Shown: positions 28,918-41,802, counted from the stretch's first letter. The stretch: 64,000 nt of DNA from Pseudomonas pisciculturae (GCF_015461805.1 NZ_JACVZE010000001.1:868001-932000); one strand, 5' to 3'. The notes: generated by a model not told the origin, from the letters alone. Numbers and translations: made by a program.

Positions 28918-30846
28918 TCATTGATCATCAAAATAGCGCTCATGCCAATCCACCAACGGCTGTGGCGAGTTGAGCTTCTGCCCGTAGATCACCGAATAAG
29001 ACAACACGTTCTGCACATATTGACGGGTTTCGTCGAACGGAATGCTCTCTACCCACACGTCAAAGCTCAGGTGATCGGCGCCGCGTAGCCATTGGCGCAC
29101 GCGGCCAGGGCCGGCGTTATAGGCGGCGGAGGCGAGCACGCGGTTGCCATTGAACTGGCTGTGCACCTGGCTCAGGTAAGCCGCGCCTAGCTGGATGTTT
29201 TTGTCCGGGTCCAGCACTTGGGCCGGGGAGGCCAGGGGGATGCTGAATTTGCGCGCAGTCTCTTTGGCGGTGCCGGGCATCAGTTGCATCAGGCCGCTGG
29301 CGCCGACGCCGGAGCGGGCGTCGTCCATGAAGGCGCTTTCCTGGCGGGTGATGGCGAACACCCAGCTCGAATGCAGGCCACGTACCTTGGCTTCGCGCAC
29401 CAGGGTGTCGCGGTGGGCCATCGGGAAGCGGATGTCCAAATCGTCCCAATACTGCGCTTGGCTAATGGTGCGGATCGCCGGGAAGTACCACTTCATGTCG
29501 TAGGCCAGCTTGGCCTGGGCGACCATTTCATCGCGGTTGAAGTGACGGCTGACGTGGTACCACTCGCGACGGCCATCGACAATCTGGCCGCGGGCGTAGA
29601 ACTCCAGGGCGCGACGTACACCGGGGGTGTTGCGCACTTTGCTGACCAGCGCCTGACTCATCACCAAGGGTTTGTTTTTCAACTGGTAGGGAGCCTTGGA
29701 GCGGTCGGCGGCGAGAAAGCCGTAAAAGTCGCGTTCTTGCGCCAGGTGTTTGTACAGGACCAGGGTTTGCGGGTTTTTTGGCTCGGCGAGCTCCAGGCTG
29801 CGGGCTTGCCAGTAACGCCAGCGGTTTGAGGTCGCCAGGTCTTGTGGGAGTTTACGGGTCAACTGGTAGGCATCTTCCCAGCGGGCCAGACGCAACAGCA
29901 AGCGCAGGCGCCACTCCGATACCGTGTTGTCACGCAGTTCAGGGTCGTACTTGGTCATCACCTCAAGGGCACGCGGGTCGTAGCGCTTGGCCAGGGTCAG
30001 GCCGATCTCGCGGGCAATGGCCACTTTTTCGTCACGGGAGAAGCGCATGCTGCTGGCGTAGCCGTCGAGCAGGGCCATGGCCTTGTCGGGGTCTTGGCGC
30101 GCCAGGCGACGCAGACCGAGGCCCACGGCGTCCGACATGGCTTCGTTGGCCGGCTGAAAGCGTGATGGGTCGCTGAGCATGTCTGGCTTTTGTGCCACGT
30201 CCACCATCAAGCGGCCTTGGGCGCCGAGGGTGGGCAGGGTTTTCACCAGGCTGTTGGCCAGCGCGTAGTTGCGCGCTTCGGCGGCCATTTTGGCGCGGTC
30301 CCAGATTTTTTGTTCGGTGAGTTGGCCGGCAGCCGCCCATTGCCCGAAGGTGACATCGCAGGCAGCTGGTTGGGATTTACCCGTCATCCACAGCTTTTCG
30401 GTGGTCTTGTAACCTTCGGCCTTTAGATTGTGGGTGAGTTGGTATTGGCCATGCAGGCAGTCCAGCTCGACGAAATTAAGCTTGGGGTCGTAGTACTTTT
30501 CAAAGGTCTGCCAGTCGCCACGGTCGGCCAGCCAGCGCAACCAGCGCAGTTTCATCCAGTTGGCCTGGGGCAGATCGCCGTTCTTGGCGAGGAATTGTTC
30601 AATTTCCTCGTTGCTGGCGGTTTTCAGGCGCGCGGTCAGTTCGTCGTAGGCCAGGTAGGGCGTCAACGGATAGTCGGCCAGGGCCTGGCTGTATTGCATA
30701 TACGGGCCGCTATCGCCCTTGGCCAGGGCGCGTTTGGCTTCATCGTAATACTGGCGTTGGGTGGTGAGGTCCACGGCCTGGGCGGATTGAACGGCGGTGG
30801 CGGAAAGAAGCAGACAAGATAAAAAGTTGAAAAGGCGACTGCGCAT
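28918..30846 (-). CDS. slt: Soluble lytic murein transglycosylase
   Basis: Encodes 642 residues from the ATG at 30846, giving a signal peptide MRSRLFNFLSCLLLSATAVQ followed by SAQA. The long alpha-superhelical U and L domains precede the C-terminal catalytic C domain: SWVFAITRQESAFMDDARSG with the catalytic Glu, then GASGLMQLMPGTAKETAR and AYNAGPGRVRQWL. It cleaves peptidoglycan glycan strands in the periplasm, releasing 1,6-anhydro muropeptides. Those products are recycled in part by NagZ, whose gene is at 44486 in this window. The longer upstream frame lacks a signal. Confidence 0.94.
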   Translation of the reverse strand: MRSRLFNFLSCLLLSATAVQSAQAVDLTTQRQYYDEAKRALAKGDSGPYMQYSQALADYPLTPYLAYDELTARLKTASNEEIEQFLAKNGDLPQANWMKLRWLRWLADRGDWQTFEKYYDPKLNFVELDCLHGQYQLTHNLKAEGYKTTEKLWMTGKSQPAACDVTFGQWAAAGQLTEQKIWDRAKMAAEARNYALANSLVKTLPTLGAQGRLMVDVAQKPDMLSDPSRFQPANEAMSDAVGLGLRRLARQDPDKAMALLDGYASSMRFSRDEKVAIAREIGLTLAKRYDPRALEVMTKYDPELRDNTVSEWRLRLLLRLARWEDAYQLTRKLPQDLATSNRWRYWQARSLELAEPKNPQTLVLYKHLAQERDFYGFLAADRSKAPYQLKNKPLVMSQALVSKVRNTPGVRRALEFYARGQIVDGRREWYHVSRHFNRDEMVAQAKLAYDMKWYFPAIRTISQAQYWDDLDIRFPMAHRDTLVREAKVRGLHSSWVFAITRQESAFMDDARSGVGASGLMQLMPGTAKETARKFSIPLASPAQVLDPDKNIQLGAAYLSQVHSQFNGNRVLASAAYNAGPGRVRQWLRGADHLSFDVWVESIPFDETRQYVQNVLSYSVIYGQKLNSPQPLVDWHERYFDDQ

Positions 30847-31059
30847 GAGACGTCCGTGCAGAGAAATCACGACTAGCACCGGCATTGCCGACACTGATTG
30901 CCCCTAGCTTAGCCTTTTGCCAGCGGCCGGCGAAAGCTTTGCTGGCCGGTTCGCATGGGTTGGCGAGAAATGTCCTACAGAACGTACCAGCAATGAAAAT
31001 GCCGGCCGCATCCCACCCCTAACTCAGGTAGAATGCGCGCCCAGTTTTTGGAGAAGCGT

Positions 31060-32982
31060 ATGACCCTGCTCAAATTCAGCGATGTGTCCCTTGCTTTCGG
31101 CGCCATGCCGTTGTTGGACAAGGTGTCCTGGCAGATCGCCCGTGGTGAGCGGGTGTGCATCATCGGCCGCAACGGCACCGGCAAGTCCAGCATGATGAAG
31201 CTGGTCAAGGGCGATCAGAAGCCTGATGACGGCTCCGTGTGGCGCGCCCCGGGCCTCAAGATTGGCGAATTGCCGCAAGAATTGCCGGTGGCCGACGGAC
31301 GGACGGTGTTCGACGTGGTTGCCGAAGGCCTCGACGGCGTCGGCGAGTTGCTGGCCCAGTACCACCACCTGGCGCAAAACTGCGTCACCGAGGAAGACCT
31401 GGACAAGCTGATGCATGTCCAGCAAGACCTCGAAGCCCGTGACGGCTGGCGCTTGCAGCAATTGGTCGACAGCACCCTGAGCCGCCTGCAACTGCCGGCC
31501 GACAAGACCCTCGCCGAGTTGTCCGGCGGCTGGCGTCGTCGCGTGTTGCTGGCCCAGGCCTTGGTGTCCGAGCCGGACCTGCTGCTGCTCGATGAGCCAA
31601 CCAACCACCTGGACATCGGAGCGATCGCCTGGCTGGAAGAAGCCCTCAAGGATTTCCAGGGCGCCGTGCTGTTTATCACGCACGACCGTTCCTTCCTGCA
31701 AAACCTGGCGACCCGCATCCTTGAGCTGGACCGTGGCGGCCTGATCGACTGGAACGGCGATTACGCCAGCTTCCTGGTGCACAAGGAAGCCACCCTGGCC
31801 GCCGAAGAAACCGCCAACGCGCTGTTCGACAAGAAACTGGCCCAGGAAGAAGTCTGGATTCGCCAGGGCATCAAGGCGCGCCGTACCCGTAACGAAGGCC
31901 GTGTGCGTGCCTTGAAAGCCCTGCGTGTTGAGCGCAGCGAGCGTCGCGAGCGCACCGGTAAGGCCAATATCCAACTGGATACCGCCGACAAGTCGGGCAA
32001 GCAAGTGATGGTGCTGGAGAACGTCAGCTTCCACCACCCGGACGGCCCGTTCCTGATCAAGGACTTCTCCATGGTCTTGCAGCGCGGCGACCGTATTGGT
32101 TTGCTGGGCGCCAACGGTACCGGCAAGACCACGTTGCTCAAGCTGATGCTCAACGGTCTGCAACCGACCAGCGGCACCGTGGAAGAGGGCACACGCATAG
32201 ACGTGGCGTACTTCGACCAATTGCGCCACCAGTTGGACCTGGAAAAGACCGTGATCGACAACGTGGCCGAAGGTCGCGACTTTATCGACATCGACGGCCA
32301 GAGCCGCCACGTGCTCAGCTACTTGGGCGACTTCCTGTTCAGCCCGCAGCGTGCACGTACGCCGGTCAAAGCCTTGTCCGGTGGTGAGCGTGCGCGCCTG
32401 CTGCTGGCCAAGTTGTTCAGTAAACCGGCGAACCTGCTGGTGCTCGACGAACCGACCAACGACCTGGACGTAGAAACCCTCGAATTGCTGGAAGAAGTGC
32501 TGCTGACCTTCAACGGCACCGTACTGATGGTCAGTCACGACCGGGCATTCCTCGACAACGTGGTCACCAGCACCCTGGTCTTCGAAGGTGAGGGCAAGGT
32601 GCGCGAGTACGTCGGTGGTTATCAGGACTGGTTGCGCCAGGGCGGCTCGCCGCGCTTGCTGGGCGTGACCGAGAGCAAGTCTGGCAAGGCCGACTTGAAT
32701 TCGGCAGTGGTGACTCCAGTGGCCGCTGCTGCTGAGCCGGTTCAAGACGCTGCACCGGCTGCCAAGAAAAAACTGAGCTACAAGCTGCAACGCGAGCTGG
32801 AAGCCTTGCCGGGTGATATCGACGCCAAGGAACAGCAGATCGCCGCGGTTGAAGCGGAAATGGCTGACGCAGGTTTTTACCTGCGTCCGGCGGTAGAAAC
32901 TGCCAAGGTCATTGCTTCGCTGGAAACGTTGAACCAGGAGTTGGAAGTGCTGGTGGAGCGTTGGGCTGAGTTGGATGCCTGA
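31060..32982 (+). CDS. uup: ABC-F ATPase Uup
   Basis: Encodes 640 residues from the ATG at 31060 with GGAG 6 nt upstream. It contains two ABC domains: Walker A GRNGTGKSS, signature LSGGWRRR, Walker B LLLLDEPTNHLD; then GANGTGKTT, LSGGERAR and LLVLDEPTNDLD. Between them is the Uup-specific linker KLAQEEVWIRQGIKARRTRNEG. The last 70 residues (KKKLSYKLQRELEALPGDID onward) form the DNA-binding coiled coil of Uup. ABC-F proteins bind the ribosome; Uup is linked to precise transposon excision and ribosome-related stress. A strong terminator follows. Confidence 0.94.
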   Translation: MTLLKFSDVSLAFGAMPLLDKVSWQIARGERVCIIGRNGTGKSSMMKLVKGDQKPDDGSVWRAPGLKIGELPQELPVADGRTVFDVVAEGLDGVGELLAQYHHLAQNCVTEEDLDKLMHVQQDLEARDGWRLQQLVDSTLSRLQLPADKTLAELSGGWRRRVLLAQALVSEPDLLLLDEPTNHLDIGAIAWLEEALKDFQGAVLFITHDRSFLQNLATRILELDRGGLIDWNGDYASFLVHKEATLAAEETANALFDKKLAQEEVWIRQGIKARRTRNEGRVRALKALRVERSERRERTGKANIQLDTADKSGKQVMVLENVSFHHPDGPFLIKDFSMVLQRGDRIGLLGANGTGKTTLLKLMLNGLQPTSGTVEEGTRIDVAYFDQLRHQLDLEKTVIDNVAEGRDFIDIDGQSRHVLSYLGDFLFSPQRARTPVKALSGGERARLLLAKLFSKPANLLVLDEPTNDLDVETLELLEEVLLTFNGTVLMVSHDRAFLDNVVTSTLVFEGEGKVREYVGGYQDWLRQGGSPRLLGVTESKSGKADLNSAVVTPVAAAAEPVQDAAPAAKKKLSYKLQRELEALPGDIDAKEQQIAAVEAEMADAGFYLRPAVETAKVIASLETLNQELEVLVERWAELDA

Positions 32983-32997
32983 GTGATCTCGGCGCAT

Positions 32998-33041
32998 TAA
33001 AAAAGCCCGGCGTTCATTCGTATGAACGCCGGGCTTTTTAT
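32998..33041. terminator. Strong bidirectional terminator after uup
   Basis: AAAAAAGCCCGGCGTTCAT and ATGAACGCCGGGCTTTTTA pair almost perfectly around a 4-nt loop, with T-runs on both strands, 16 bp after uup. Confidence 0.92.
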
Positions 33042-33060
33042 ATGAAATGCGATCAAAAAA

Positions 33061-33152
33061 ATGTGGGAGCTGGCTTGCCTGCGATAGCGGTGTATCAGTC
33101 GCCGAGTGCATCGACTGACAGATCGCTATCGCGGGCAAGCCCGCTCCCACAT
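33061..33152. repeat. REPIN-like doublet with mixed arms, inward type
   Basis: The left arm is the GCTGGCTTGCCTGC subtype, the right the complement of the GCGGGCTTGCCCGC subtype, with CGGTGTATCAGTCG against CGACTGACAGATCG inside. It lies between uup and the convergent stress-protein gene. Confidence 0.9.
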
Positions 33153-33169
33153 GTTGATCTCGGTAGGGC

Positions 33170-33610
33170 TTAAGGGGCTTTGACCAGCTTGACGGCCAGC
33201 ACATCGCACGGCGCACCGTGCAGCACATCATTGGCAGTCGAACCCAGCAACAACGCCAAACCATGTCGACCATGGCTACCGACCACGATCAGGTCACAAG
33301 CCTTTTCTTTGGCCAGGTGGTGGATTTCCTGGCGCGGCTGGCCGTAAGTCAGGTGGCAGTCTTCCTTTTTCAGGTGCGGGTACTTGAGAATCAAGCGGTC
33401 CAGGCGCTCCTTGGCCTGGTCAAATTGTTGTTGCTGCAACTGGGAAAGATCCATCGGCACGTCACCGCCAAAGGCCATGGCCATGGGCTCGACGATATGC
33501 ACCAGCGACAGTATGGCGCCATTGGCCAATGCAGATTCTTGTGCGCGCTTGATCACTGGATCGCACTCTTCGGTCAGGTCTACGGCGACCAGAATATGTA
33601 CGTAGGGCAT
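33170..33610 (-). CDS. Universal stress protein (UspA family)
   Basis: Encodes 146 residues from the ATG at 33610 with GGAGG 7 nt upstream. The start YVHILVAVDLTEECDPVI and the C-terminal nucleotide loop LIVVGSHGRHGLALLLGSTANDVLHGAPCDVLAV (G-2x-G-9x-G-S/T) place it in the ATP-binding UspA/UspFG group. Such proteins aid survival in stationary phase or under membrane and oxidative stress. It is monocistronic and divergent from the small protein at 33716. Confidence 0.9.
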   Translation of the reverse strand: MPYVHILVAVDLTEECDPVIKRAQESALANGAILSLVHIVEPMAMAFGGDVPMDLSQLQQQQFDQAKERLDRLILKYPHLKKEDCHLTYGQPRQEIHHLAKEKACDLIVVGSHGRHGLALLLGSTANDVLHGAPCDVLAVKLVKAP

Positions 33611-33715
33611 GAGGCGTTCCTCCAAGGGACTGCAATAAATTCAGTATGGCTGCTTTCAAGCGGATGGGGTTGCGTCAGGTCAAATCCGCTCATCTAGAAA
33701 TTCGGGAGTACACAT

Positions 33716-34153
33716 ATGACGGTCTGGATAGTGGTGTCAATCCTTGTGGTGGTTCTGAGCCCCCTTGCGTGGCTGCGCCCGTCGCGCCATCAGAGCGGGC
33801 GCATGGCCCTGCGCATGGAGGCGCGCCGCATCGGCTTGGCCATGCAACTGGCCCCCCAGGAATGGCCGCATTGGCTCAAGCAGGAGCCGCCGAGCCCTTG
33901 CGCGCAGTACTGCCGGCCACGGCGTGGCAGCACGCCAGCCCTCTGGAGTTATTGGCAGCTGGAGCCCGGGGTGTGGGTCAATCAGTGGCGCGAAGTGTGC
34001 GTCGATGAGAAGTTGTTGCCGCATTTTGCGACGCTGCCGGACAACGTCTACAAAGTTGAGGCCGACAAGCAGATGATTGCGCTGTATTGGGGTGAAAAGG
34101 GCGAGATGAGCGTATTGAAAGCCATCGATACGTTACTCAGGGCGCTGGCTTGA
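33716..34153 (+). CDS. Hypothetical protein with N-terminal membrane anchor
   Basis: A 145-residue protein beginning with one hydrophobic helix (VWIVVSILVVVLSPLAWL), then a basic soluble part: GRMALRMEARRIGLAMQLAPQEWPHWLK and a Cys-containing PSPCAQYCRPRRG. The C-terminus (ADKQMIALYWGEKGEMSVLKAIDTLLRAL) looks like an alpha/beta fold. GGGAG is 8 nt before the ATG. No family is recognised with confidence; it is probably an inner-membrane-anchored cytoplasmic protein. It sits upstream of the long fadB leader and is not clearly part of an operon. Confidence 0.72.
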   Translation: MTVWIVVSILVVVLSPLAWLRPSRHQSGRMALRMEARRIGLAMQLAPQEWPHWLKQEPPSPCAQYCRPRRGSTPALWSYWQLEPGVWVNQWREVCVDEKLLPHFATLPDNVYKVEADKQMIALYWGEKGEMSVLKAIDTLLRALA

Positions 34154-34164
34154 TAAACGCAGAG

Positions 34165-34391
34165 CAATAAAAAGCCCGACATCATCATCGGGCTGGAGTT
34201 GGCCAGGCAGGCCGGTAATTTCGTGTTACTCGCGTCGGATGTTCATCCAGGCGCCTTACAGTTGCGGCTAGCCTAGCCGTATATCCCGTTGTGTACAGCC
34301 TTTTTCCGCATATTTTCCATTATTGATTTCGTGAATATTTGAATATTGACGGAGCGAAGGCCTATGGTCGGGGTTCTGAAATGACTGGAAA
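34165..34391 (-). ncRNA. Possible minus-strand small RNA upstream of fadB
   Basis: A minus-strand intrinsic terminator (AGCCCGA-loop-TCGGGCT then TTTTATT, 34172-34192) has no minus-strand gene to serve. About 205 bp upstream of it on that strand is TTGTCA (34426-34421), a 17-bp spacer and TAAAAA (34403-34398). Together they could make an RNA of about 225 nt with internal hairpins, such as CGGCTA/TAGCCG at 34265-34279. This is inference from signals only; the -10 match is weak. Confidence 0.35.
34170..34194 (-). terminator. Orphan intrinsic terminator, minus-strand orientation
   Basis: A stem of 7 bp (AGCCCGA/TCGGGCT), an 8-nt loop and a TTTTATT tail when read on the minus strand. On the plus strand the hairpin is followed by GGAGTT, so it is a poor terminator for the gene ending at 34153. 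Confidence 0.6.
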
Positions 34392-34637
34392 GTCGCGTTT
34401 TTACTAGCCTTTGGAGCGATTGACAATTGCCCGGAATTGGATGAAGGTGGCGTACCCAAATCAAACGGGCGTATGAATTGAGCGTTTGTCTGTCAGACGG
34501 CTCATACAGAATCCCGACTAGCGCATTGGCGGGTGTGCCTGGCAAAAGGGCGTGAACATTGACTCAATCATCAATGTCCAACCCTGGGCCAGCGTCCAAT
34601 GTGTACTGTTCAGCTTCCATATCGTGGAGATCAGTTG
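34195..34637. other. Long upstream region of fadBA
   Basis: 443 bp with no convincing gene; the short minus-strand frames have no ribosome sites. It is AT-richer at 34290-34350. It holds a tandem TGAATATT pair at 34332-34347, a dyad CAAACG (34462-34467) / CGTTTG (34483-34488) with a 15-bp spacer, and the palindrome GTCTG-T-CAGAC just after it. The dyad halves resemble halves of the PsrA site, but the spacing is far longer than the N2-4 of the known consensus. The fadB promoter was not identified. Confidence 0.5.
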
Positions 34638-37990
<3,353 letters not shown>

Positions 37991-38008
37991 GCGTTGAGTT
38001 GACGGAAG

Positions 38009-38040
38009 CCGGGGCCCAGTGCCCCGGTTTTTGTTTTTTG
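38009..38040 (+). terminator. Intrinsic terminator of fadBA
   Basis: CCGGGGC and GCCCCGG flank CCAGT, followed by TTTTTGTTTTTT, 18 bp after the fadA stop. Confidence 0.92.
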
Positions 38041-38087
38041 GCAGTTTCGTAATTTTTTTTTAACAAATTTTGTAAGAGGGCCAGAGC

Positions 38088-38324
38088 ATGCAAGTCGAAC
38101 CAGGGCTCTATCAACATTATAAGGGGCCGCAGTACCGCGTTTTTAATGTGGCGCGGCACTCCGAGACCGAAGAAGAAGTGGTGTTCTACCAAGCACTGTA
38201 TGGCGATTACGGCTTTTGGGTGCGCCCGTTGAGCATGTTCCTGGAGACCGTCGAGGTTGACGGCAAGCAGGTCCCGCGCTTTGCTTTGGTGCAGGTCGAA
38301 CCCAGTCTTTTTTCAGGGCAATAA
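38088..38324 (+). CDS. DUF1653 family protein
   Basis: A 78-residue cytosolic protein. GLYQHYKGPQYRVFNVARHSETEE followed by VVFYQALYGDYGFWVRPLSMFLE is the DUF1653 signature, a small beta-barrel-like fold (Y-hydrophobic-HYKG...YQALYG...WVRP). It follows an AT-rich leader containing a run of nine T. No catalytic residues are known and the function is unknown. It lies between the fadA terminator and the topA promoter, so it is its own unit. Confidence 0.88.
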   Translation: MQVEPGLYQHYKGPQYRVFNVARHSETEEEVVFYQALYGDYGFWVRPLSMFLETVEVDGKQVPRFALVQVEPSLFSGQ

Positions 38325-38349
38325 CGGCAGGCCGCGCAGACTGCTGCGC

Positions 38350-38378
38350 TTGACCTCACCTTGTTGCCACTATATATA
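38350..38378 (+). promoter_or_regulatory. topA sigma-70 promoter
   Basis: TTGACC (38350-38355), 17-bp spacer, TATATA (38373-38378). The start point would be near 38385, giving a leader of about 54 nt. The AT-rich TATATATA -10 region is consistent with the supercoiling sensitivity known for topA promoters in other bacteria, though that is not shown here. Confidence 0.7.
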
Positions 38379-38438
38379 GCGTTGCCGCGACAGGCGCCAA
38401 CTGCCTTTCACTTCTCGAATTCAGGAATTTTCCGATCC

Positions 38439-41060
38439 ATGGGCAAATCGCTGGTCATTGTGGAATCCCCGGCTAAGGCCAAGACCATCAACAAGTACTT
38501 GGGTAACGAGTACGTGGTGAAGTCGAGTATCGGCCATATCCGAGACCTGCCCACCAGCGGTTCGGCTAGCGCCAGCAAGGAGCCAGCCGCCAAGCGCGGC
38601 AAAGCGGCTGCGGGCGAAGGTCCGGTGCTCAGCCCTAAAGAGAAAGCGCGCAAGCAGCTGGTCTCGCGCATGGGTGTAGACCCGGATCATGGCTGGAAGG
38701 CCAAGTACGAGATCCTTCCGGGCAAGGAAAAGGTCATCGAAGAGCTGCGCCGGCTCGCCAAAGATGCCGACACCATCTATCTCGCAACGGACTTGGACCG
38801 CGAAGGGGAGGCCATTGCCTGGCACCTGCGGGAAGCCATCGGCGGTGACGACAGCCGCTACAAGCGTGTGGTGTTCAACGAAATTACCAAGAAAGCCATC
38901 CAGGAAGCCTTCTCCAAGCCGGGTGAGCTGGACATTGACCGCGTTAACGCCCAGCAGGCGCGTCGCTTCCTCGATCGCGTCGTGGGCTACATGGTCTCGC
39001 CGCTGCTGTGGGCCAAGATCGCCCGTGGCTTGTCCGCTGGCCGTGTGCAATCGGTTGCGGTAAAGCTGGTGGTGGAGCGTGAGCGTGAGATCCGTGCGTT
39101 CATCCCTGAAGAGTACTGGGAAGTTCACGCCGATCTCGGCACTGCCAAGGGCGCCAACGTGCGCTTTGAAGTGGCCCGCGAGAAGGGCGAGGCCTTCAAG
39201 CCGCTGAACGAAGCCCAGGCCATGGCTGCGCTGGAGAAGCTCAAATCTTCCAGCTACAGCATCGTCAAGCGCGAAGACAAGCCGACCAGCAGCAAGCCTT
39301 CGGCACCGTTCATTACGTCCACCCTGCAACAGGCCGCGAGTAACCGCCTGGGCTTCGGTGTGAAGAAAACCATGATGATGGCTCAGCGTCTGTACGAAGC
39401 TGGCTACATCACGTATATGCGTACTGACTCCACCAACCTGTCGCAAGACGCAGTGGCGATGGCGCGTACTTATATTGAAGGCGAGTTCGGCGAGAAGTAC
39501 CTGCCGGAGAAGCCTAACGTCTACAGCAGCAAGGAAGGCGCACAGGAGGCTCACGAAGCGATTCGTCCTTCCGACGCCAACACCACGCCAGCCAAGCTGA
39601 CTGGCATGGAGCGCGACGCTGAGCGCCTCTACGAGCTGATCTGGCGCCAGTTCCTGGCCTGCCAGATGCTGCCGGCGCAATACCTGTCCACCACTGTGAC
39701 CGTGGCGGCGTCCGACTTCGAGCTGCGTGCCAAGGGCCGTATCCTCAAGTTCGACGGCTATACCCGCGTCATGCCGCAAATCGCCAAGCCTGGCGATGAC
39801 GACGTGCTGCCGGACATGGCTCAAGGCGACACACTGAAGCTGATCAAGCTCGACCCGTCCCAGCACTTCACCAAGCCGCCGGCCCGTTATTCGGAAGCCA
39901 GCCTGGTAAAAGAGATGGAAAAACGCGGTATCGGTCGTCCGTCGACCTACGCGGCGATCATCTCGACCATCCAGGATCGTGGCTACGTTGCGCTGCATAA
40001 CCGTCGTTTCTATTCGGAAAAGATGGGCGACATCGTTACCGAACGCCTCTCCGAGAGCTTCTCCAACCTGATGGACTACGGCTTCACCGCCGGTATGGAG
40101 GAGAACCTCGATGACGTCGCCCAGGGCGAGCGCGACTGGAAAAATGTGCTGGACGAGTTCTACGGCGACTTCAAGAAGAAGCTCGAAGTAGCCGAAAGCC
40201 CAGAAAACGGCATGCGTGCCAACCAGCCGGTGATGACCGACATCCCGTGCCAGACCTGTGGCCGGCCGATGCAGATCCGTACTGCATCCACTGGTGTGTT
40301 CCTCGGTTGCTCGGGCTACAGCCTGCCGCCGAAAGAGCGCTGCAAGGCCACCGTTAACCTGGTACCGGGTGATGAAATCGCGGCCGATGACGAGGGTGAA
40401 TCCGAGTCGTTGGTACTGCGTGGCAAGCACCGTTGCCCGATCTGCAGCACGGCGATGGACGCCTACCTGCTGGACGAGAAGCACAAGTTGCACATCTGCG
40501 GTAACAACCCGGATTGCAACGGCTATGAGATTGAAGAAGGCACCTATCGCATCAAGGGTTATGAAGGCCCGAGCCTGGAGTGCGACAAGTGCGGCAGCGA
40601 GATGCAGCTCAAGACTGGCCGTTTCGGCAAGTTCTTCGGTTGCACCAACCCGACGTGCAAGAACACCCGCAAGCTGCTTAAAAGCGGTGATGCGGCGCCG
40701 CCGAAGATGGACCCGGTGAAGATGCCTGAGCTTAAGTGCGAGAAGGTTAACGACACCTACATCCTGCGTGACGGTGCTTCTGGGCTGTTCCTGGCCGCCA
40801 GCCAGTTCCCGAAAAACCGCGAGACCCGAGCGCCTTTGGTGCTGGAGATCGTGCCGCACAAGGATGAGATTGATCCCAAGTACCACTTCCTGTGTGAAGC
40901 GCCGAAGAAGGACCCGGATGGTCGCCCAGCCGTGATCCGCTACAGCCGCAAGACCAAGGAGCAGTACGTGCAGACCGAAGTGGACGGCAAGCCTACCGGC
41001 TGGAAAGCGTTCTATGACGGTGGCAAGTGGAAGGTCGAGGACAAGCGCCAAGGCGCTTGA
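38439..41060 (+). CDS. topA: DNA topoisomerase I
   Basis: Encodes 873 residues from the ATG at 38439; the in-frame extension to 38361 overlaps the promoter. The TOPRIM domain starts [20 protein letters not shown] and has the acidic metal triad in [16 protein letters not shown]. The active-site Tyr326 is in [13 protein letters not shown]. The C-terminus has tetracysteine zinc elements: CQTCGRP...C...[10 protein letters not shown]...C and CDKCGSEM...CTNPTC, then a basic tail. It relaxes negative supercoils. An intrinsic terminator follows. Confidence 0.96.
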   Translation: MGKSLVIVESPAKAKTINKYLGNEYVVKSSIGHIRDLPTSGSASASKEPAAKRGKAAAGEGPVLSPKEKARKQLVSRMGVDPDHGWKAKYEILPGKEKVIEELRRLAKDADTIYLATDLDREGEAIAWHLREAIGGDDSRYKRVVFNEITKKAIQEAFSKPGELDIDRVNAQQARRFLDRVVGYMVSPLLWAKIARGLSAGRVQSVAVKLVVEREREIRAFIPEEYWEVHADLGTAKGANVRFEVAREKGEAFKPLNEAQAMAALEKLKSSSYSIVKREDKPTSSKPSAPFITSTLQQAASNRLGFGVKKTMMMAQRLYEAGYITYMRTDSTNLSQDAVAMARTYIEGEFGEKYLPEKPNVYSSKEGAQEAHEAIRPSDANTTPAKLTGMERDAERLYELIWRQFLACQMLPAQYLSTTVTVAASDFELRAKGRILKFDGYTRVMPQIAKPGDDDVLPDMAQGDTLKLIKLDPSQHFTKPPARYSEASLVKEMEKRGIGRPSTYAAIISTIQDRGYVALHNRRFYSEKMGDIVTERLSESFSNLMDYGFTAGMEENLDDVAQGERDWKNVLDEFYGDFKKKLEVAESPENGMRANQPVMTDIPCQTCGRPMQIRTASTGVFLGCSGYSLPPKERCKATVNLVPGDEIAADDEGESESLVLRGKHRCPICSTAMDAYLLDEKHKLHICGNNPDCNGYEIEEGTYRIKGYEGPSLECDKCGSEMQLKTGRFGKFFGCTNPTCKNTRKLLKSGDAAPPKMDPVKMPELKCEKVNDTYILRDGASGLFLAASQFPKNRETRAPLVLEIVPHKDEIDPKYHFLCEAPKKDPDGRPAVIRYSRKTKEQYVQTEVDGKPTGWKAFYDGGKWKVEDKRQGA

Positions 41061-41080
41061 TCGACTAAGCTGCAAATGCA

Positions 41081-41110
41081 AAGGCCGCCTGAAAGGGCGG
41101 CCTTTTTTTA
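41081..41110 (+). terminator. Intrinsic terminator of topA
   Basis: AAGGCCGCC and GGCGGCCTT flank a short loop, followed by a run of seven T, 20 bp after the topA stop. Confidence 0.92.
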
Positions 41111-41187
41111 CGCTTGCAGTGCGCTCGGTTGATCCGTGACACTGTTGGGCCAGCATCACGCCTCTTTTCGTTGTGGAGACTGCCGTT

Positions 41188-41709
41188 ATGGCCAACGAAC
41201 TCTATACCCGTACCAATCAGAAAATTTACTTCTCGGGTTTGTCCCTGGAAGCCCTTGGCCGTGCCGAGGAGGGGAAGGAGATAAATGCCATCGGGCTGGT
41301 TCAGGCGGGGCGTGAAGCGGCGTTGTTCCACCTCTACGGTGCTTTGCTGGGTCTGTGTCATGAAATTGCCGGGTTCTATCGCTTGCCCCAGGCCGGCTCG
41401 CCTCGTGCAGAAATGATCATGAATCGTGAGGTGCTGGACACGATGGCGATCCCTGAGCTGGCTGAATTGGTCGAAATGGCTCAAAGCCCAGACAGTTGGG
41501 TGGCGCGTTTGCTTAAGGCGCATGCCGATATGTTCCAGCCGCCGCGCGTTCCCCATGTGCCCAAGGGTGATGTGACTCAGCCGCTTATCGTGGCGGTTTC
41601 GCTGGAAGACGACGAGCCTAAGCCGCTGAGTCGAGTAGAGTTGGAAAGCTGGCGCCAGGAACTCAAAAAGATGGCGCTACGCTTTCGCGAAGGCTTGAAC
41701 GAGTGCTGA
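41188..41709 (+). CDS. DUF6586 family protein
   Basis: Encodes 173 residues from the ATG at 41188 with GGAG 9 nt upstream. The sequence is helical: NELYTRTNQKIYFSGLSLEALGRAEEG, then HLYGALLGLCHEIAGFYRLP and LAELVEMAQSPDSWVARLLKAHADMF. It is a conserved Pseudomonas protein with no known function; the assignment to DUF6586 is from the LYTRTNQKI.FAxL.L..L and E.AG.Y.LP pattern. No membrane segment or signal peptide. It is flanked by topA and a small gene, each with its own promoter or terminator. Confidence 0.78.
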   Translation: MANELYTRTNQKIYFSGLSLEALGRAEEGKEINAIGLVQAGREAALFHLYGALLGLCHEIAGFYRLPQAGSPRAEMIMNREVLDTMAIPELAELVEMAQSPDSWVARLLKAHADMFQPPRVPHVPKGDVTQPLIVAVSLEDDEPKPLSRVELESWRQELKKMALRFREGLNEC

Positions 41710-41802
41710 GGCACCCCCATTGTTCTGTTACACAGCACAAGCCACCGTTCATCAAGCTGTAAAGAAACCTCTTCAGATCCTCAGCGATGCCGGGTGGATG
41801 AC

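Noticed and set aside
34462..34488. A canonical PsrA site at fadB
   Set aside because: The spacer is 15 bp, not the 2-4 bp of the consensus, so it was kept only as a lead.
34268..34545. Short minus-strand open frames in the fadB upstream region
   Set aside because: No ribosome site, no recognisable protein features; the region fits a regulatory or RNA role better.
38421..41195. A 924-codon open frame antisense to topA, with similar long antisense frames opposite fadB, fadA, mfd and the GAPDH gene
   Set aside because: They are shadows caused by strong third-position GC bias in the true genes; they lack ribosome sites and recognisable domains, and the plus-strand families are certain.
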